Positions 1 to 11,100 of a stretch of DNA of 64,000 nt are shown piece by piece. The stretch is from the NCBI RefSeq assembly GCF_000143415.4, contig NW_003314330.1, forward strand, positions 310,001 through 374,000, read 5' to 3'. Numbering within the stretch: the stretch's first letter is position 1; each line of letters starts with the position of its first letter. This DNA comes from Selaginella moellendorffii. Taxonomy: Eukaryota > Streptophyta > Lycopodiopsida > Selaginellales > Selaginellaceae. The notes beneath the pieces are model-generated. The model ran no database searches. It was not told where the DNA came from and saw only the letters and a list, made by a program, of their open reading frames with translations. A program made the translations under genes and the position numbers.

Positions 1-906
1 CTCCACATGCCACTGTCGGTTTTTCTTCAGTTTCGCAAGTTTGCCACGCCAATCTTCTCCCATCCGCCTTGCAACCTCTTCGAACACCGCTTCCACTCCC
101 ACCAGCATGTCTTTGCGGCCGCAAAAGTAGATATGGCTGCCTCCATCCAGAAGCTTGAAGATCTCTTCTCCATGCTCCTCCATTCTGTCTTGCACGTAAA
201 ATCTCCCACCCCTCTTGTTGCAGCTTTCCCTGCTCAAAGCAGTGTCATATCTAAAGCTCCAAGGGAGATCTCTCGCATATCTCTCAAACTCTTCATTATA
301 TAGCAGTCTACCAGCTGTTGGAGCTCCCATGAAAAGCCAGGCCGATCCCTCAAACTTGCGAGGACGCATCTTGTCCTCGAGCAATCTCTGCAAGAATCCC
401 CGGAATGGAGCCACTCCCGTCCCAGTGGCAACCATGATATGAGAATCACTCGGGTTACTCTCATTCAATAGCATCAATTTCCCAAACGGACCAACGAGAT
501 CGACCTTGTCACCGGGCTTGCAATCGCACAAGAAGTTACTGCAAACGCCCTTCTTGCTCGGATCTTCCTCCCCGGTTTGAGGATCAACATAGATCGCTCT
601 CTTCACGCACAAGCTCGCGCTCCTCCCGCTGAGATCGTCGCCATACCTAGAAGAAGCAATGGAGTACAAATGGTATGGATGGCGTGTTCCTGGCCTCTTT
701 GAATTCTCGCCAGGGGGAAGAATTCCATAGCTCTGGCCTTCCCAGAATGGAACATTACCGCCGTGGTCAATGACGATGTGGGACACTTGACCGTCTCTAG
801 TCAGTCGCTGAATAGAGCTGACCGTGGCAGTGTATGGCAATTGCGATGTGTAGAGATGGAATGGTGGTTTGTTACCACGCTCCAGTAACTTTAGTAGCCG
901 AGACAT
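1..906 (-). CDS. Root-type ferredoxin-NADP(+) reductase, 3' end cut by window edge
   Basis: A single open frame of 302 codons runs from the ATG at 906 to the window edge. The last visible residues are WHVE, and the family ends WHVEVY, so only about two codons and the stop should be missing. FNR moves electrons between ferredoxin and NADP(H) in plastids. The wording matches the root (heterotrophic) isoform rather than the leaf one: HIVIDHGGNVPFWEGQSYG, GVCSNFLC (FAD side), ATGTGVAPFRGFL (NADP loop), HIYFCG. Two oddities: the FAD motif normally RLYSIAS reads HLYSIASS, losing the arginine; and there is no transit peptide. An in-frame stop lies 12 codons or fewer upstream, a TATA-like AT stretch sits at about 930-945, and a divergent gene starts at 1239, leaving little room for an upstream exon. 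Family call is secure; whether it works in plastids is doubtful. Confidence 0.9.
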   Translation of the reverse strand, partial: MSRLLKLLERGNKPPFHLYTSQLPYTATVSSIQRLTRDGQVSHIVIDHGGNVPFWEGQSYGILPPGENSKRPGTRHPYHLYSIASSRYGDDLSGRSASLCVKRAIYVDPQTGEEDPSKKGVCSNFLCDCKPGDKVDLVGPFGKLMLLNESNPSDSHIMVATGTGVAPFRGFLQRLLEDKMRPRKFEGSAWLFMGAPTAGRLLYNEEFERYARDLPWSFRYDTALSRESCNKRGGRFYVQDRMEEHGEEIFKLLDGGSHIYFCGRKDMLVGVEAVFEEVARRMGEDWRGKLAKLKKNRQWHVE

Positions 907-1238
907 TGACCTAGAGTTTTAGACCTAGCTCTTATATTTTAAATCGTCCCGCTCAAAAGATAGGGTTTATCAAAAAGGGAAGGGAGAAAGGGGACGGGCG
1001 CTTCATTCTGCTAGGTCGAGTATCGATTCCTGTAGATCTTCTCTGCTGCAGATCTTCTCTTTGCGATACTTCTCATCTCTGTGCTATATTTTGCTTTCTC
1101 GCAGCTGTGAGCAAGAGATTTCCTGTCAACGAGGTAGATTTCTTGATATCTCGACAGATCGCGAGCTTCTCTACAGATATTTCGGAGAGTTTTCATTCGT
1201 TTCTTGCAGATTTCCCCATCGCCGGTCGATCGCTCGCC

Positions 1239-1762
1239 ATGTTTTCTCTCCATCGATACAGGTAATAAGCACAAGCTCTCCGAAATTTCTACACGTCCTA
1301 TGGCAGGAATCTCCTCAACAAGGTCAAGGTCCAGCGTCACAATGCGGGTATAGTAGATCCGAGTAACAATATTAAGCAGGAGATCTCATCTTGGAAGTGA
1401 TCGTCTCGTTTTAGCACTGGATCGCCAGAAGATCGAAGTGGCAACGACGATCGATGCTCAGCCACTCCAGAGGGCCGACGCTGAAACTGGTAAGTCGTGA
1501 GAATCCAACGCATGGTAATGCCGTCTAACTTGAAAAGTTTCTGTGACCAGATGCCGCCACCACTTACATGAAGTTCAAGAAGGACGTGATGGAAAATCTC
1601 GAGCTGCCGGACCTGGACAGCTATGGAGTGGACTTCGTGGAGCGTGTGTACAGTGAGTTCCTCCTGCGCGACAACGATCTCAACGAGCAGCAAAGGAAGC
1701 GCCTCTACGACGTTTGCTCTGCGTATCTGGGGAATGACAATTCATCGCCTTGGAGCGAGTAA
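1239..1762 (+). CDS. Small four-exon protein of unknown function (116 aa)
   Basis: Modelled exons are 1239-1261, 1307-1347, 1415-1489 and 1551-1762 with GT-AG introns of 45, 67 and 61 bp; the joined frame is 351 nt with no internal stop. The protein starts MFSLHRYRNLLNKVKVQ, is basic at the N-terminus (possibly a mitochondrial presequence, inferred) and ends in a mixed-charge region around FVERVYSEFLLRD. I do not recognise the family. Support for a real gene: a degenerate copy at 20.4-20.85 kb keeps the same start region and the same first splice donor. It is divergent from the FNR gene with about 330 bp between start codons. Introns may continue into the 3' UTR (a donor-like GTAAGT follows the stop). 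Confidence 0.55.
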
Positions 1763-3889
1763 ACCAAGGTAAGTTTCTTTGATGAATATGCTCAAGAGTG
1801 ATTCACGCCAATGTTCTTTTAGTGGCAACACGGCATTTTTGTTCGACTAAGTCTTTCGGTTCAATTCGAAGTTCTCGTACTGACAGGTATTCATGCGTGT
1901 GTAGCACTGACTTTTTTTGGCGTGCTTTCACAGCGAAGACAAAGTTCTCAAGCTACCGTGAAAGGTAAATCCTCGGATTATCAAACAACTGACTAGCCAA
2001 CTTTTTCACAGAACCTATGCCTCGACTATCATCACTGCTTCATCGTCCGTAACATCACTTTGAGCGTCACCGCCTCTTGTTGTTTCGCTCGCTTCTCCTC
2101 CAGCCTTCTCTTCCTCGTCGGTTTCTTCCGAGCCATTCGATGGGTCGTTATCTTCTACCCCTGCTTCCGTCACTGAGAATGGATCGGCATTTCTCACCCA
2201 TCTTTGTACAGCATCGTGTTGTGAGCGTCAGCATAGCAAGCGTATTGAGACACATCACTGGCAATCGCAGAGCGCGCATAGTTCTCATTGCAAGCGTGTG
2301 GCCGAGCGTGTGGTGCTTGGGATACTTTGGCTTTCCAGGAGTATTGTCGAGCTGTGAGAGATAACACTGATCAGGCTGATAAATGGTAAGGCATTGACTT
2401 TCAAATTCTTGCTCTTCATTTCCTTGTATGCTCTCTCAGCCTGCGCAAAAATTTTGTTAACCAGCTTCGAAGTTCTCTTCCAGCAGGACGCGAGCTGTTG
2501 CAGAGGCTCCAATAAAAAAGGCGCAAGTGCTTGTATAAGCTTCGTTGAAGACTTTTAAAGCTGCCTTGAGCCTTCCACCCTTCCGAGGCACTTCAACAGA
2601 AGATAGAATGTGAACGAATTGGCCGAAAGACCAACCTTTGTATGCGACTGATATAATTCATGTTTCCCGTACAAGCACAGAAGCGCTCAAAACAAAAATC
2701 AACGCACATATATCTTAGAAGTGTTTTTTTTTTTTTGCTGTCGATGTTGCCTTGCCAGGAGCATTATAAGTTTTACCGTCAGGGAAGTTGCATTTCCTTG
2801 CTGTAATGCTTTCTCGAGATCAACACTTAAGCATGAACTATAACGAACGGATATCTACCTGCATCGTCTATACGAAGAACGTGTTGGCAACAAGAAATCG
2901 AAGTGTTGTAAGTTTGAATGCTTATTGGTTCCTTGGTTTGCTTCACTGTGAACGCAGGATCACACACAGACGGCAAGCAGCCATTCAAGGCAAGTACCTC
3001 GTAGATGGTAAGTGCTCGTTCTCCTTACAAGCGAGCATAAGAAATGAAAGAAAACACGAAGAACTATCTACATGGACCTTCGTTTGCACTCCGGCAGTCT
3101 TTGGTTCTTCCAATATCTTCAGACCGATTCAGCCTTCCTGATAGCTTCATTGAATTGCGTGATATTGTTCTGGAAGGAAGAAAACCAAGGCCTTAAGAGC
3201 GACAAGGAAGAGTCACTGAGCTCATACTGGAAGCAAAAGATTCTCACTCCTTTATGTAAAGTTAATTAGCAAATATTTAGCACTAATGGTTTTGTGGTGT
3301 AGTTGGTCATCACATCAGTCTAACACATTGAAGGCCTCCAATTTGAAGCTGGATGAAACCATAAAAGTTTCTACTTTTATATTTATTTTTGTTGGCTATC
3401 AATTTTTATTTTTATTTTTTTTTCTTACTCCATACTTCACTTTTTCTATGCTTGCCATTTCAGCTTCAAAATGTGGAGGCACCTTTGTCAATGGCAGTGT
3501 TTCATACCACACAGATCCATCCCTTGACCACTGCTACTATATATAAACTATTGCCACCATAAGCACAATCACGGTAGGAATCATTCAATCTGCAATCCTT
3601 GGCCTTGTAAACATCGATTGGGCAGTGGAATTGTGATTGCATTGTGAGGGAGTGTTAAGCACCAGTTTTGACCACGTGGTCAACGTGGGTCAAAGTGAAA
3701 TTCAAGGGTATATCAAAGCATGTTAGGGTAAGGAAAAAAACTTTAGAGCTTTTGAGGGTGAGGAACTTTAAAAAGAGGTGTAGTATAATTTAGGGAGACT
3801 AGATTTTATCTTTTAATGCTGGATCTTAACATTAGTATCAAAGGAAGTTAGTTGCAATGGGAATCTTATTATTCATAGTGGTGCCAATG
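1763..3889. other. Intergenic stretch, no recognisable gene
   Basis: No family could be recognised on either strand. A minus-strand open stretch at 2015-2197 is acidic and low-complexity (ETDEEEKAGGEASETTRGGD) and ends in a stop, like the tail exon of a nuclear protein, but no splice-consistent upstream exons were found. From about 3290 the base composition becomes AT-rich with T-runs. Confidence 0.4.
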
Positions 3890-4191
3890 ATAATATCGAT
3901 AGAACTGCAAAAGTTTAGATTATTCAAGATGTTATTCATAAGTTCCCGAGTTCTTAATCAAAGTCAATAAACTTGTGATTCAACTTGTTACAACACTCGA
4001 TACAATCCCTTCCACTAAGCAAAAGCCCTTTATACAAATTATATACCATATGATTGAAAAAATGAACTAACACCAAATCATCCACTTTGTATTTTATATA
4101 TAGATAATGATAGGAATTGTATTGTCATTATTGTCCCACTTGTATTCAGCCTAAGTGTTTAGTAGGCTCCACAATTAGTCCACTTGTACAC

Positions 4192-5467
4192 TATTATAAA
4201 TATGACTACAGGGTAACGAAAGTTATTTATCAATAAGTCCTTTTAGATGTCCTTTCTTTACTGCCACGACAGCAGGAAGTTGGTATTGCTAGATTATTTT
4301 TCAATCTCCACTCAAGCTAGTTGAGAAATTGGTCATCATGTTTGTACTTATGCCGAATAAACATAAGGTAGGAACTTATATGTGTTTCTTACTAAATATA
4401 CTCAACCCAATACAAAAAACTCATATATTAACTTTATAAACAACTAAAGAGAATAACTTGAGAGATGACCCATATAAATTCAAATATAAAGGGAGAAGGC
4501 TTATGAATAAGAGTGCATCTCTTTTTTCAATCGGTTAAAGGTTTTAGGATATTTGGGGTTGGATGCTACCAACTAGTATAGTACAAAATTTAGGCTTAAA
4601 TTTAAGCCAAATGTAAAATAAGGACAAATATACAAACAAGAGATAGACTATGCCTTAAGTTGGTCAACCACACCTAACCTACTTAGTATCCTTATTATAT
4701 ATTTAGAACCCCCCCACCCAAAAGAATGCCTATTTGGGTTTTTACCCTTAGTACCAAGAGTTAGTCTTTGAGACAAACTTGAAACTTATTAAATATCAAA
4801 TTATGCTAAATTGTGAATTTGGATATGAGACTAATACCATTATGTTCAGGATAATCTCTACATTCCATAGATATGCTCAATTAATAAATTTAGACACTTT
4901 CCATAAATAGCTAATGGGACTAGAATGGAACCAACACAAAGGGCATGATAGCAAAAGTGTTTTGGTAGACATGGTAAATTATCACCTAGCAATTGTTGAG
5001 GGACTAAACTCAATACCATAAGGGTTCCTAACACTAACAAATGCAAGTTTATAAATTTTTGAATTTGGACTTTCTAGGATGAGTACCTATATCTTCGCGT
5101 TATGCCATTGGTATGCTGAAATAATGCTAGGCTCTATTTGGCACCATTTTGCATGCTAATTCTGGCATTGAGATGCTAGATGCTCTAGAATTATTTCAAC
5201 ATCATTCTCTACTCTTTTTCTTTCACTTTTTGGGTTGAACGCTCAAAAGTCACTTTGTGCTTCAATTTCTTCACTCTTTAGTTGCAAGTTTGAGAGTTTA
5301 GCTCTATTCCTTCATTCAGTAGCCTAAGGCCTTGAAATTTGGGTTTCACTCTATTGTTCTTGGACATATGGCATGTGATAGGTGGCACATGGAAGGTTTA
5401 GGTTCTACTTCGTGGTTGTTCTATGGTAATTCACCATAAGATAAAGGGTGAAAGCCATATACACTAC
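4192..5467 (+). repeat. Scrambled LTR relic of the same family as the 7037-14113 element
   Basis: About 4192-4340 and 5085-5467 match the start and end of the LTRs at 7037-8152 in the same orientation; the right end reads like the LTR end up to CACTACA. Between them, about 4690-5050 matches the middle of that LTR in inverted orientation, and 4430-4560 instead matches 53430-53545. It is therefore a rearranged LTR, not a simple solo LTR. The flanks are gypsy integrase sequence. Confidence 0.7.
5083..5315 (+). repeat. Inverted repeat, left arm (partner 5691-5922)
   Basis: The sequence from GTACCTATATCTTCGC to CTCTATTCCTTCAT reappears as its reverse complement at 5691-5922, allowing for scattered mismatches. 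The arms are about 230 bp and derive from the LTR family. The spacer of about 375 bp contains LTR end and integrase sequence. Confidence 0.75.
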
Positions 5468-5469
5468 AT

Positions 5470-5690
5470 ACAAAGCTCAAGTGTTTTTTAGATTGCTCAA
5501 ACCAGTGGAATAATACTTATCAAATATTGATCTCAAGATCTAGTATGCAACCATGATTTAACTTTGTTAACAATATCAGCTCATGGCAATATAAAAGTTT
5601 ATATAGTGAAACACTGACAAAACTTTGTACCCTTATAATATATGCATACCAAATAGATAGCAAATAACCATCTTAATTCGAATGTTAAAA
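5470..5690. repeat. Direct repeat copy 1 of gypsy integrase segment (partner 5938-6150)
   Basis: The stretch running through CTCAAACCAGTGGAA to CTTAATTCGAATGTTAAA occurs again at about 5938-6150 with few differences. Both copies correspond, antisense, to the integrase region around 57430-57650 of the intact-frame element. Confidence 0.75.
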
Positions 5691-5922
5691 ATGAAGGAAT
5701 AGAGCTAAACTCTCAAGTTTGCAACCAGAGAGTGAAGAAACTAAATCATAGAGCGACTTTTGAGCGTTAACCCAAGGAGCAAAGGAACAAGAACATAGAA
5801 TGATGTTGGAATAATCCTAGAGCATCCAGCATCTCAATGCTAAAACTAGTATGCAAAATGGTGCCAAACGGAGCCTAACACTATTTCAGTATATCAATGG
5901 CATAATGTGAAGATATAGGTAC
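5691..5922 (-). repeat. Inverted repeat, right arm (partner 5083-5315)
   Basis: Reverse-complement copy of the LTR segment at 5083-5315. It sits exactly between two direct repeats of integrase sequence (about 5470-5690 and 5938-6150), so a local duplication and an inversion happened together. Confidence 0.75.
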
Positions 5923-5937
5923 TTTACCAGCTAGTAT

Positions 5938-6150
5938 AGTACTTTTTAGACTACTCAAACCAGTGGAAGAATGCTTATCAAATACTGATATCAAGACCTA
6001 ATATGCAATAGTGATTTAACTTCGTTAACAATATTAGATCATGGCAATATAAGAGTTTATATAGTGAAGCATTGACAAAACCTTGTACCCTTATAACATA
6101 TGCATACCAAATAGATAGCAAATAACCATCTTAATTCGAATGTTAAAGAT
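5938..6150. repeat. Direct repeat copy 2 of gypsy integrase segment
   Basis: Second copy of the segment at 5470-5690. This copy continues without a break into the rest of the integrase core at 6150-7031, so it is likely the original position. Confidence 0.75.
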
Positions 6151-7036
6151 TTATATACTTTACAAATTTAAAGGTCCAAACAAACTGTTGCACTAAACCA
6201 TCTGTCTATGGATAATAAGCTATTGTGAAAGTGTGGCATATCCCCAATTGAGACATTAAAAAACAAAACACCTTATCTATATATGCAAGACTATTATTTA
6301 AGAGAATCCGCTCTGGACAAAAATGTTAGAACATCACCTGATTGAGGAGAAAGTATCTAATAGTAATTGCATACATACTAATAAGAGTACTAACTTCCAC
6401 CTAACGAGTCAAATAGTCAAAAGCAATAATAACATATTCATTACTAACAATTAACCATGGAAACAACCCCATGAAATAAAATGCCACAAACTCAAATAAA
6501 CAAGAAGCTGCAATTTAATCTAATTATCTTTCTGTAATATGAGGGTGAGTATTGTGAGCTTGGCATTAAACATAGCTATACAAATATTGGATAACATTAT
6601 ATCACATCTTCGGCCAATAGAAAGATCTATGCAATTTCTCAATCACACAACAATGTCCTATATAACCACTTAAAATAGGAGAATTATGATAGATATAGGG
6701 AAAGCATGGAATAGGCACCATTAGTCGTAAATGGTCATTAAGATCAATCCCTAAAAAATAAATAAAGTCATCCTCAATGCAATATTAAGAATGTAAATTC
6801 CAAAACAATACGTTATCAGTAAATGATGAAACAACATTCAGATTTAGGGCTTAACCATTTGAGATTTACAAACCTCATTAAGAAAAGGTAAATTTTACTA
6901 TGCATTTTATGGACACTAAACATTAAGTATATTAACTACAAATGGTATGGAATCTTCACTTAAAAAATCCAAAGATTTTAGAATAACAAATTCATTAAAA
7001 ATAGGAAAAGGGAAAATAGTTTAAGAAAAGGCCTTA

Positions 7037-8152
7037 TGTCGCGAATGTGACTTCGGGTATCAAAAGTTATCTGTCGCCTAGTCCTTATGGACACTCTTAC
7101 CTTACTACCACGATGGTAGGAGGTTGGTATTGCTGGTTCCCTTTATTAGCCCCTTTTGTTCAAGTGTTAGTAAATTAGACTTTGCATCTGTACTTGGTCG
7201 GATGAGCATAAGGAAGGAATTCCTAAGTGTCTATTTAGCTGAGCATCTTTTGCTCTATCTTGCACTGGCTTGACAAAAACCCTTGCGTATTGAGATTAAT
7301 CCCTCAATATTGCTATATGATAGCTTACCGTGTCTCCTTGCTATCATGCCCTTTGTGTTAGTCTCAATTCGGTCCTAAATGCTATTTATGGAAAATGTCC
7401 AGATTTGCTTATTTGGCACATCTACGGAATGTAGAGATTGTCCTGAACACAATGGTGTTCGTCCTGTGTCCAAATTTGCAATCTAAGGACATTCCATATT
7501 TAGTAAGTTTCAAGCTTGTCCTAGAGACTAACTCCTGATACTAAGGGAGGCTTGCGGTGAAAACCCAAAGCATGTGTTTCTTAAGGGTGGGGGGGGGGGG
7601 TGCGGGGTGGCTGTGGGGGGTTCCAAATGTATAGTAGGGATAGTGGGTAGGTTGGGCATGGCTGACCAACCTGAAGCATAGTCTAGCTCCCGTTTGTGTG
7701 CCTGTCTTCTTGGGTCTAAGCCTAAGTTCCATTCCATGCTAGCTGGTGGAGTACCCATGTCCTTGCATTAGGCCACTAGTATGCCGAAATAACACTAGAC
7801 TTTGTTTGGCTCCATTTTGCGTGCTGGTCCTGGCATTGGGATGTTAGTTACTTTAGGACTAATCCAAGTCACTCCGGGCTCCTGTCCCTTCACTCTTTGG
7901 GCTGTATGTTCGAGAGTTGCTCCATAGTCCAATTCCGTCACTCCTTGGCTCCATGCTTGGGAGTTTGGCACTGTTCCTTCGTTTAGTGGCCCAAGGCCTT
8001 GAACCTCGGGTTCCACACCATATTCCTTTGGACACGTGGCATGTGACACGTGGCATCTGTCACGTGGCACAAAGAGGGTTTAGGTTCCACTTAGTGGTGT
8101 TATCCTATGGTAAATCACTATAGGATAAAGGGTCAAAACCACGTGCACTACA
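7037..8152 (+). repeat. Left LTR of the LARD-like element
   Basis: 1116 bp, begins TGTCGCGAATG and ends GTGCACTACA. It carries about 150 bp (roughly 7430-7590) missing from the right LTR, and a G-run near 7588-7600. Several point differences from the right LTR show the insertion is not recent. Confidence 0.88.
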
Positions 8153-8154
8153 TT

Positions 8155-8165
8155 TGGTATCAGAG
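8155..8165 (+). promoter_or_regulatory. Primer binding site, initiator Met-tRNA type
   Basis: TGGTATCAGAG starts two bases after the left LTR. It complements the 3' end of initiator methionine tRNA, the usual primer of plant LTR retrotransposons; the match then stops (A where C is expected). Confidence 0.85.
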
Positions 8166-11100
8166 AATGAGTCTTGGCAAGTACTATCCAATGAGATTGG
8201 GCAACTAGTCTCGTTGCATACACAAAGATGAAAACAATTATCCGAGTGGGTACACGTTTGGGTGCAAAGGCTTCGCAATTGGTTCCTTGGGTATGGATAT
8301 TGTTACCTTGTTGTACCTTATGATGTGAGTTTGCTCTTGGGCTCATAGGATGGATTTGAGGTGTTCTGTTCACACGAGTTTGTGCTTGGGCTCGTGAGTG
8401 AGGCTCATTAGCAACTCAAGGTTACACTTTGAGTTGGCAGGATTAATGTTAGCCTATTGGTGGTTCCATGAGTTGTTCCTTGTACCGTGGGTGAAAGCAA
8501 ACCTCCCTGGGTTTGCTATGAGTGGCAAATAGACTGGTCCATAGCTATTTAGCACAGCACTAGTGGATCCTTCCTAGGCATGATTATAAGTGGATCAATC
8601 AAGACTATAGGGATTAGTCTATTAGTTCAAGTAAACATTGCCGTGCTCTCTCATAAACTTTTCTTGAATTGGACTGAAGGCAGTGCGAAAGCAAGCTTGA
8701 GGTTTAGTCAAAGATGAGACCGAAAAGAGAGTCGTTAGGGACGAAGGATCAAACATGTAAATCATCTTCTCTTTTGGAGAGGTGGTTTGCAACGAAGGGT
8801 GACTCATTACTCGTATTCACATCATGCAATCAAGAGTCCCTATCTTGATGTATGTTGGAAATGATGGTCTTACAATGGTGAGTTGTGGAATGGATAGTAG
8901 TGAAGCGCTATACTATTTTGTCTAGGTTTGTTATTGAAAGACTTGGGTTGCAATGCTCAATTCTTTTCTGGGAAACCTTGCTATTGCTCCTTGAGTGGCT
9001 TGGTGTTGGATTAGTGTTGAGTTTGGTCGGATAGAGAGTAACATGAGCTTGTCCATGTTGTGAACAAAAGTTAGTGGTGTTCAATGATGTAAGTCTCTAT
9101 CGGTGGAGTGTGGCATTTATGTTACATTTTGTCGAATTGAGTTGGCACTTGATACTCACATAAACCTTTGTAGTAATGACATTGGCATTGCTCGTGGTGT
9201 TGCTTAATTGATGATCAAGTCATTGTGATTTTGTATCATATCCATGTGATAATGAGGAATGTGTTTACAAAGTTGCTTGGTCAAATGATGATCAACCCCA
9301 AAGTGGTTGATGGTGAAGCTAGTCTACTTACACAAAGTAGCATTGTAGTAGCTTTGACTGGATTCTCGATAGTGGTCCATTATGCTAAGCTTAAGTTCGT
9401 TCCTTAGTTCCTTGAGTTTGCCCATTGAGGTGTTGGAAAAGGGTTGTAGCATTCATTTGCTATGGCTTGTTGGTTTATTTGTTAGCACTTGGAGTAGATT
9501 ATTGGATGGAAAAGGTGTGTAATTAAGGCATTGATATTGCTAGTACTTGTGTTAGTGGAAGTGGCATTGTTGATTTGAGTGATGAGGAATTTTCCTTAGA
9601 GCTTGATTTTCTATGTCATTTTTATTGTTAATGTTTTGGCTTCATATTGGATTTTTGAAGGTGATTGAAGAAGAGTGTTAGTGCAATATGGATATCCAAA
9701 GATGTGGTCTTCGTGATCAAGCTTTAGATATTCACTTTGCATTTTTGCGGATGTCGGAGTTGGATATCGGAAGTATAGACAAAAATATGTTCGAGGCTTA
9801 AGCATATTATGGGTCATGAAAATTTGTGTTGAGGTGAACCTATGTGAAGTTGTTAGTAGAAGGAAGTTGGTTGAGTCTTGGAAGTTTGTATTCCTAGACT
9901 GAGAGTCATTCTTTCTCTAGGATTAGAAATTTTTCCACAAATTTTCTTAGACTTTTCCAATGGCTGATTTGTTGATCACTTTGTCCGAAAAATATTCCGT
10001 TTTCATAAGTTAGTACAAACTAGTGAAGGGGTTAAAGTTAACTTCGGTTGGCTTAGACCTTAGTAGGTAGTTTGTATGATGCGGCCCGAACAGGATATTG
10101 ATTTTTGGGGCTAAGGCAATCAAGTTGGATAGAGTTTGGAGTTGGTGTAGAAAAGTGGCCATTACACTTTTCTAGAAAGGTGACCCTTGTGCCTTTCTTT
10201 TGTAGCATTGTGCTAGGTGGTAGGTTGCACCTTGCATTTTGTTAAGACTCTATGAGAGTAGTGAGCTCTCATTGATCTTGACTTGGTCTTGATGGCCCTA
10301 CACCTTAGCTGAGGATAGTGATGTCCAACTTAGTTGTTTGAAGTTGAGATGTTGGTACCCGTACTATAGCTTTGTCTATGTGGAGGTTGTGTACTGATAT
10401 GAGTCCATCTCATGGTCTTCACTTTAGTTTCGACTAAGTGTTGATCATGCATAGCTAGCCTTTTCAAGGCATGCTCAGAGCTATTGACTAAATGTGTTAG
10501 TGAGCTTATCACGGTTGAGTTGGATTCGAGTGGTCATTTGGTTTGTGCTTGTCTATGAACTTTTATCTCATACCAGAGGTATCACGTTCATGTTGGACAA
10601 GTGTATGACTCGATGACGTGAGTTTAGTGTTTGGGTCTCATGAAAGCAAGTTGAAAAAGTGATGGTTAGTTGCTTTGCGACTAATGATTGCTTGTAAACT
10701 TCGTCGAGAACTGTTTGACACTTGCTTCGCTTGATGAAGATTTAGCAGTGATAGGCTTATTTTATCGGATGGTGTTGTGGAGGATTGTATTGTTAAACTT
10801 TCATGGGTTTTCCATGTTGGTATGTTGACTCTACTTTTGTTGATATCATCTAAATACGTTTAATCTGTAGTGTTGGATTTCATGGAGTCTTGGATGTGGT
10901 GATTCACTCCTTGAAGAAGTGTTATCTATAACTAAGTTTTGCTGAAGAATTGGTCTTGGATACTGAGTAAAGTATCTTCGACCTTGGTTAGCTTAGTTGT
11001 TAAAGAGTTTTGAGTGGTGATTCACTCTTGCTTTCTTCTAGCTTTGTTATGGTGTTGATGGCATTGAAGTGATGACTTGTCATTGATATTATTAATGTTG

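Noticed and set aside
4858-5046. Minus-strand 62-codon hydrophobic frame
   Set aside because: Lies in the inverted LTR segment; chance frame.
7541-8123. Several 60-100 codon frames in the LTR, repeated near 13.5-14.1 kb
   Set aside because: They occur in both LTRs with frame-breaking differences; LTR sequence, not genes.
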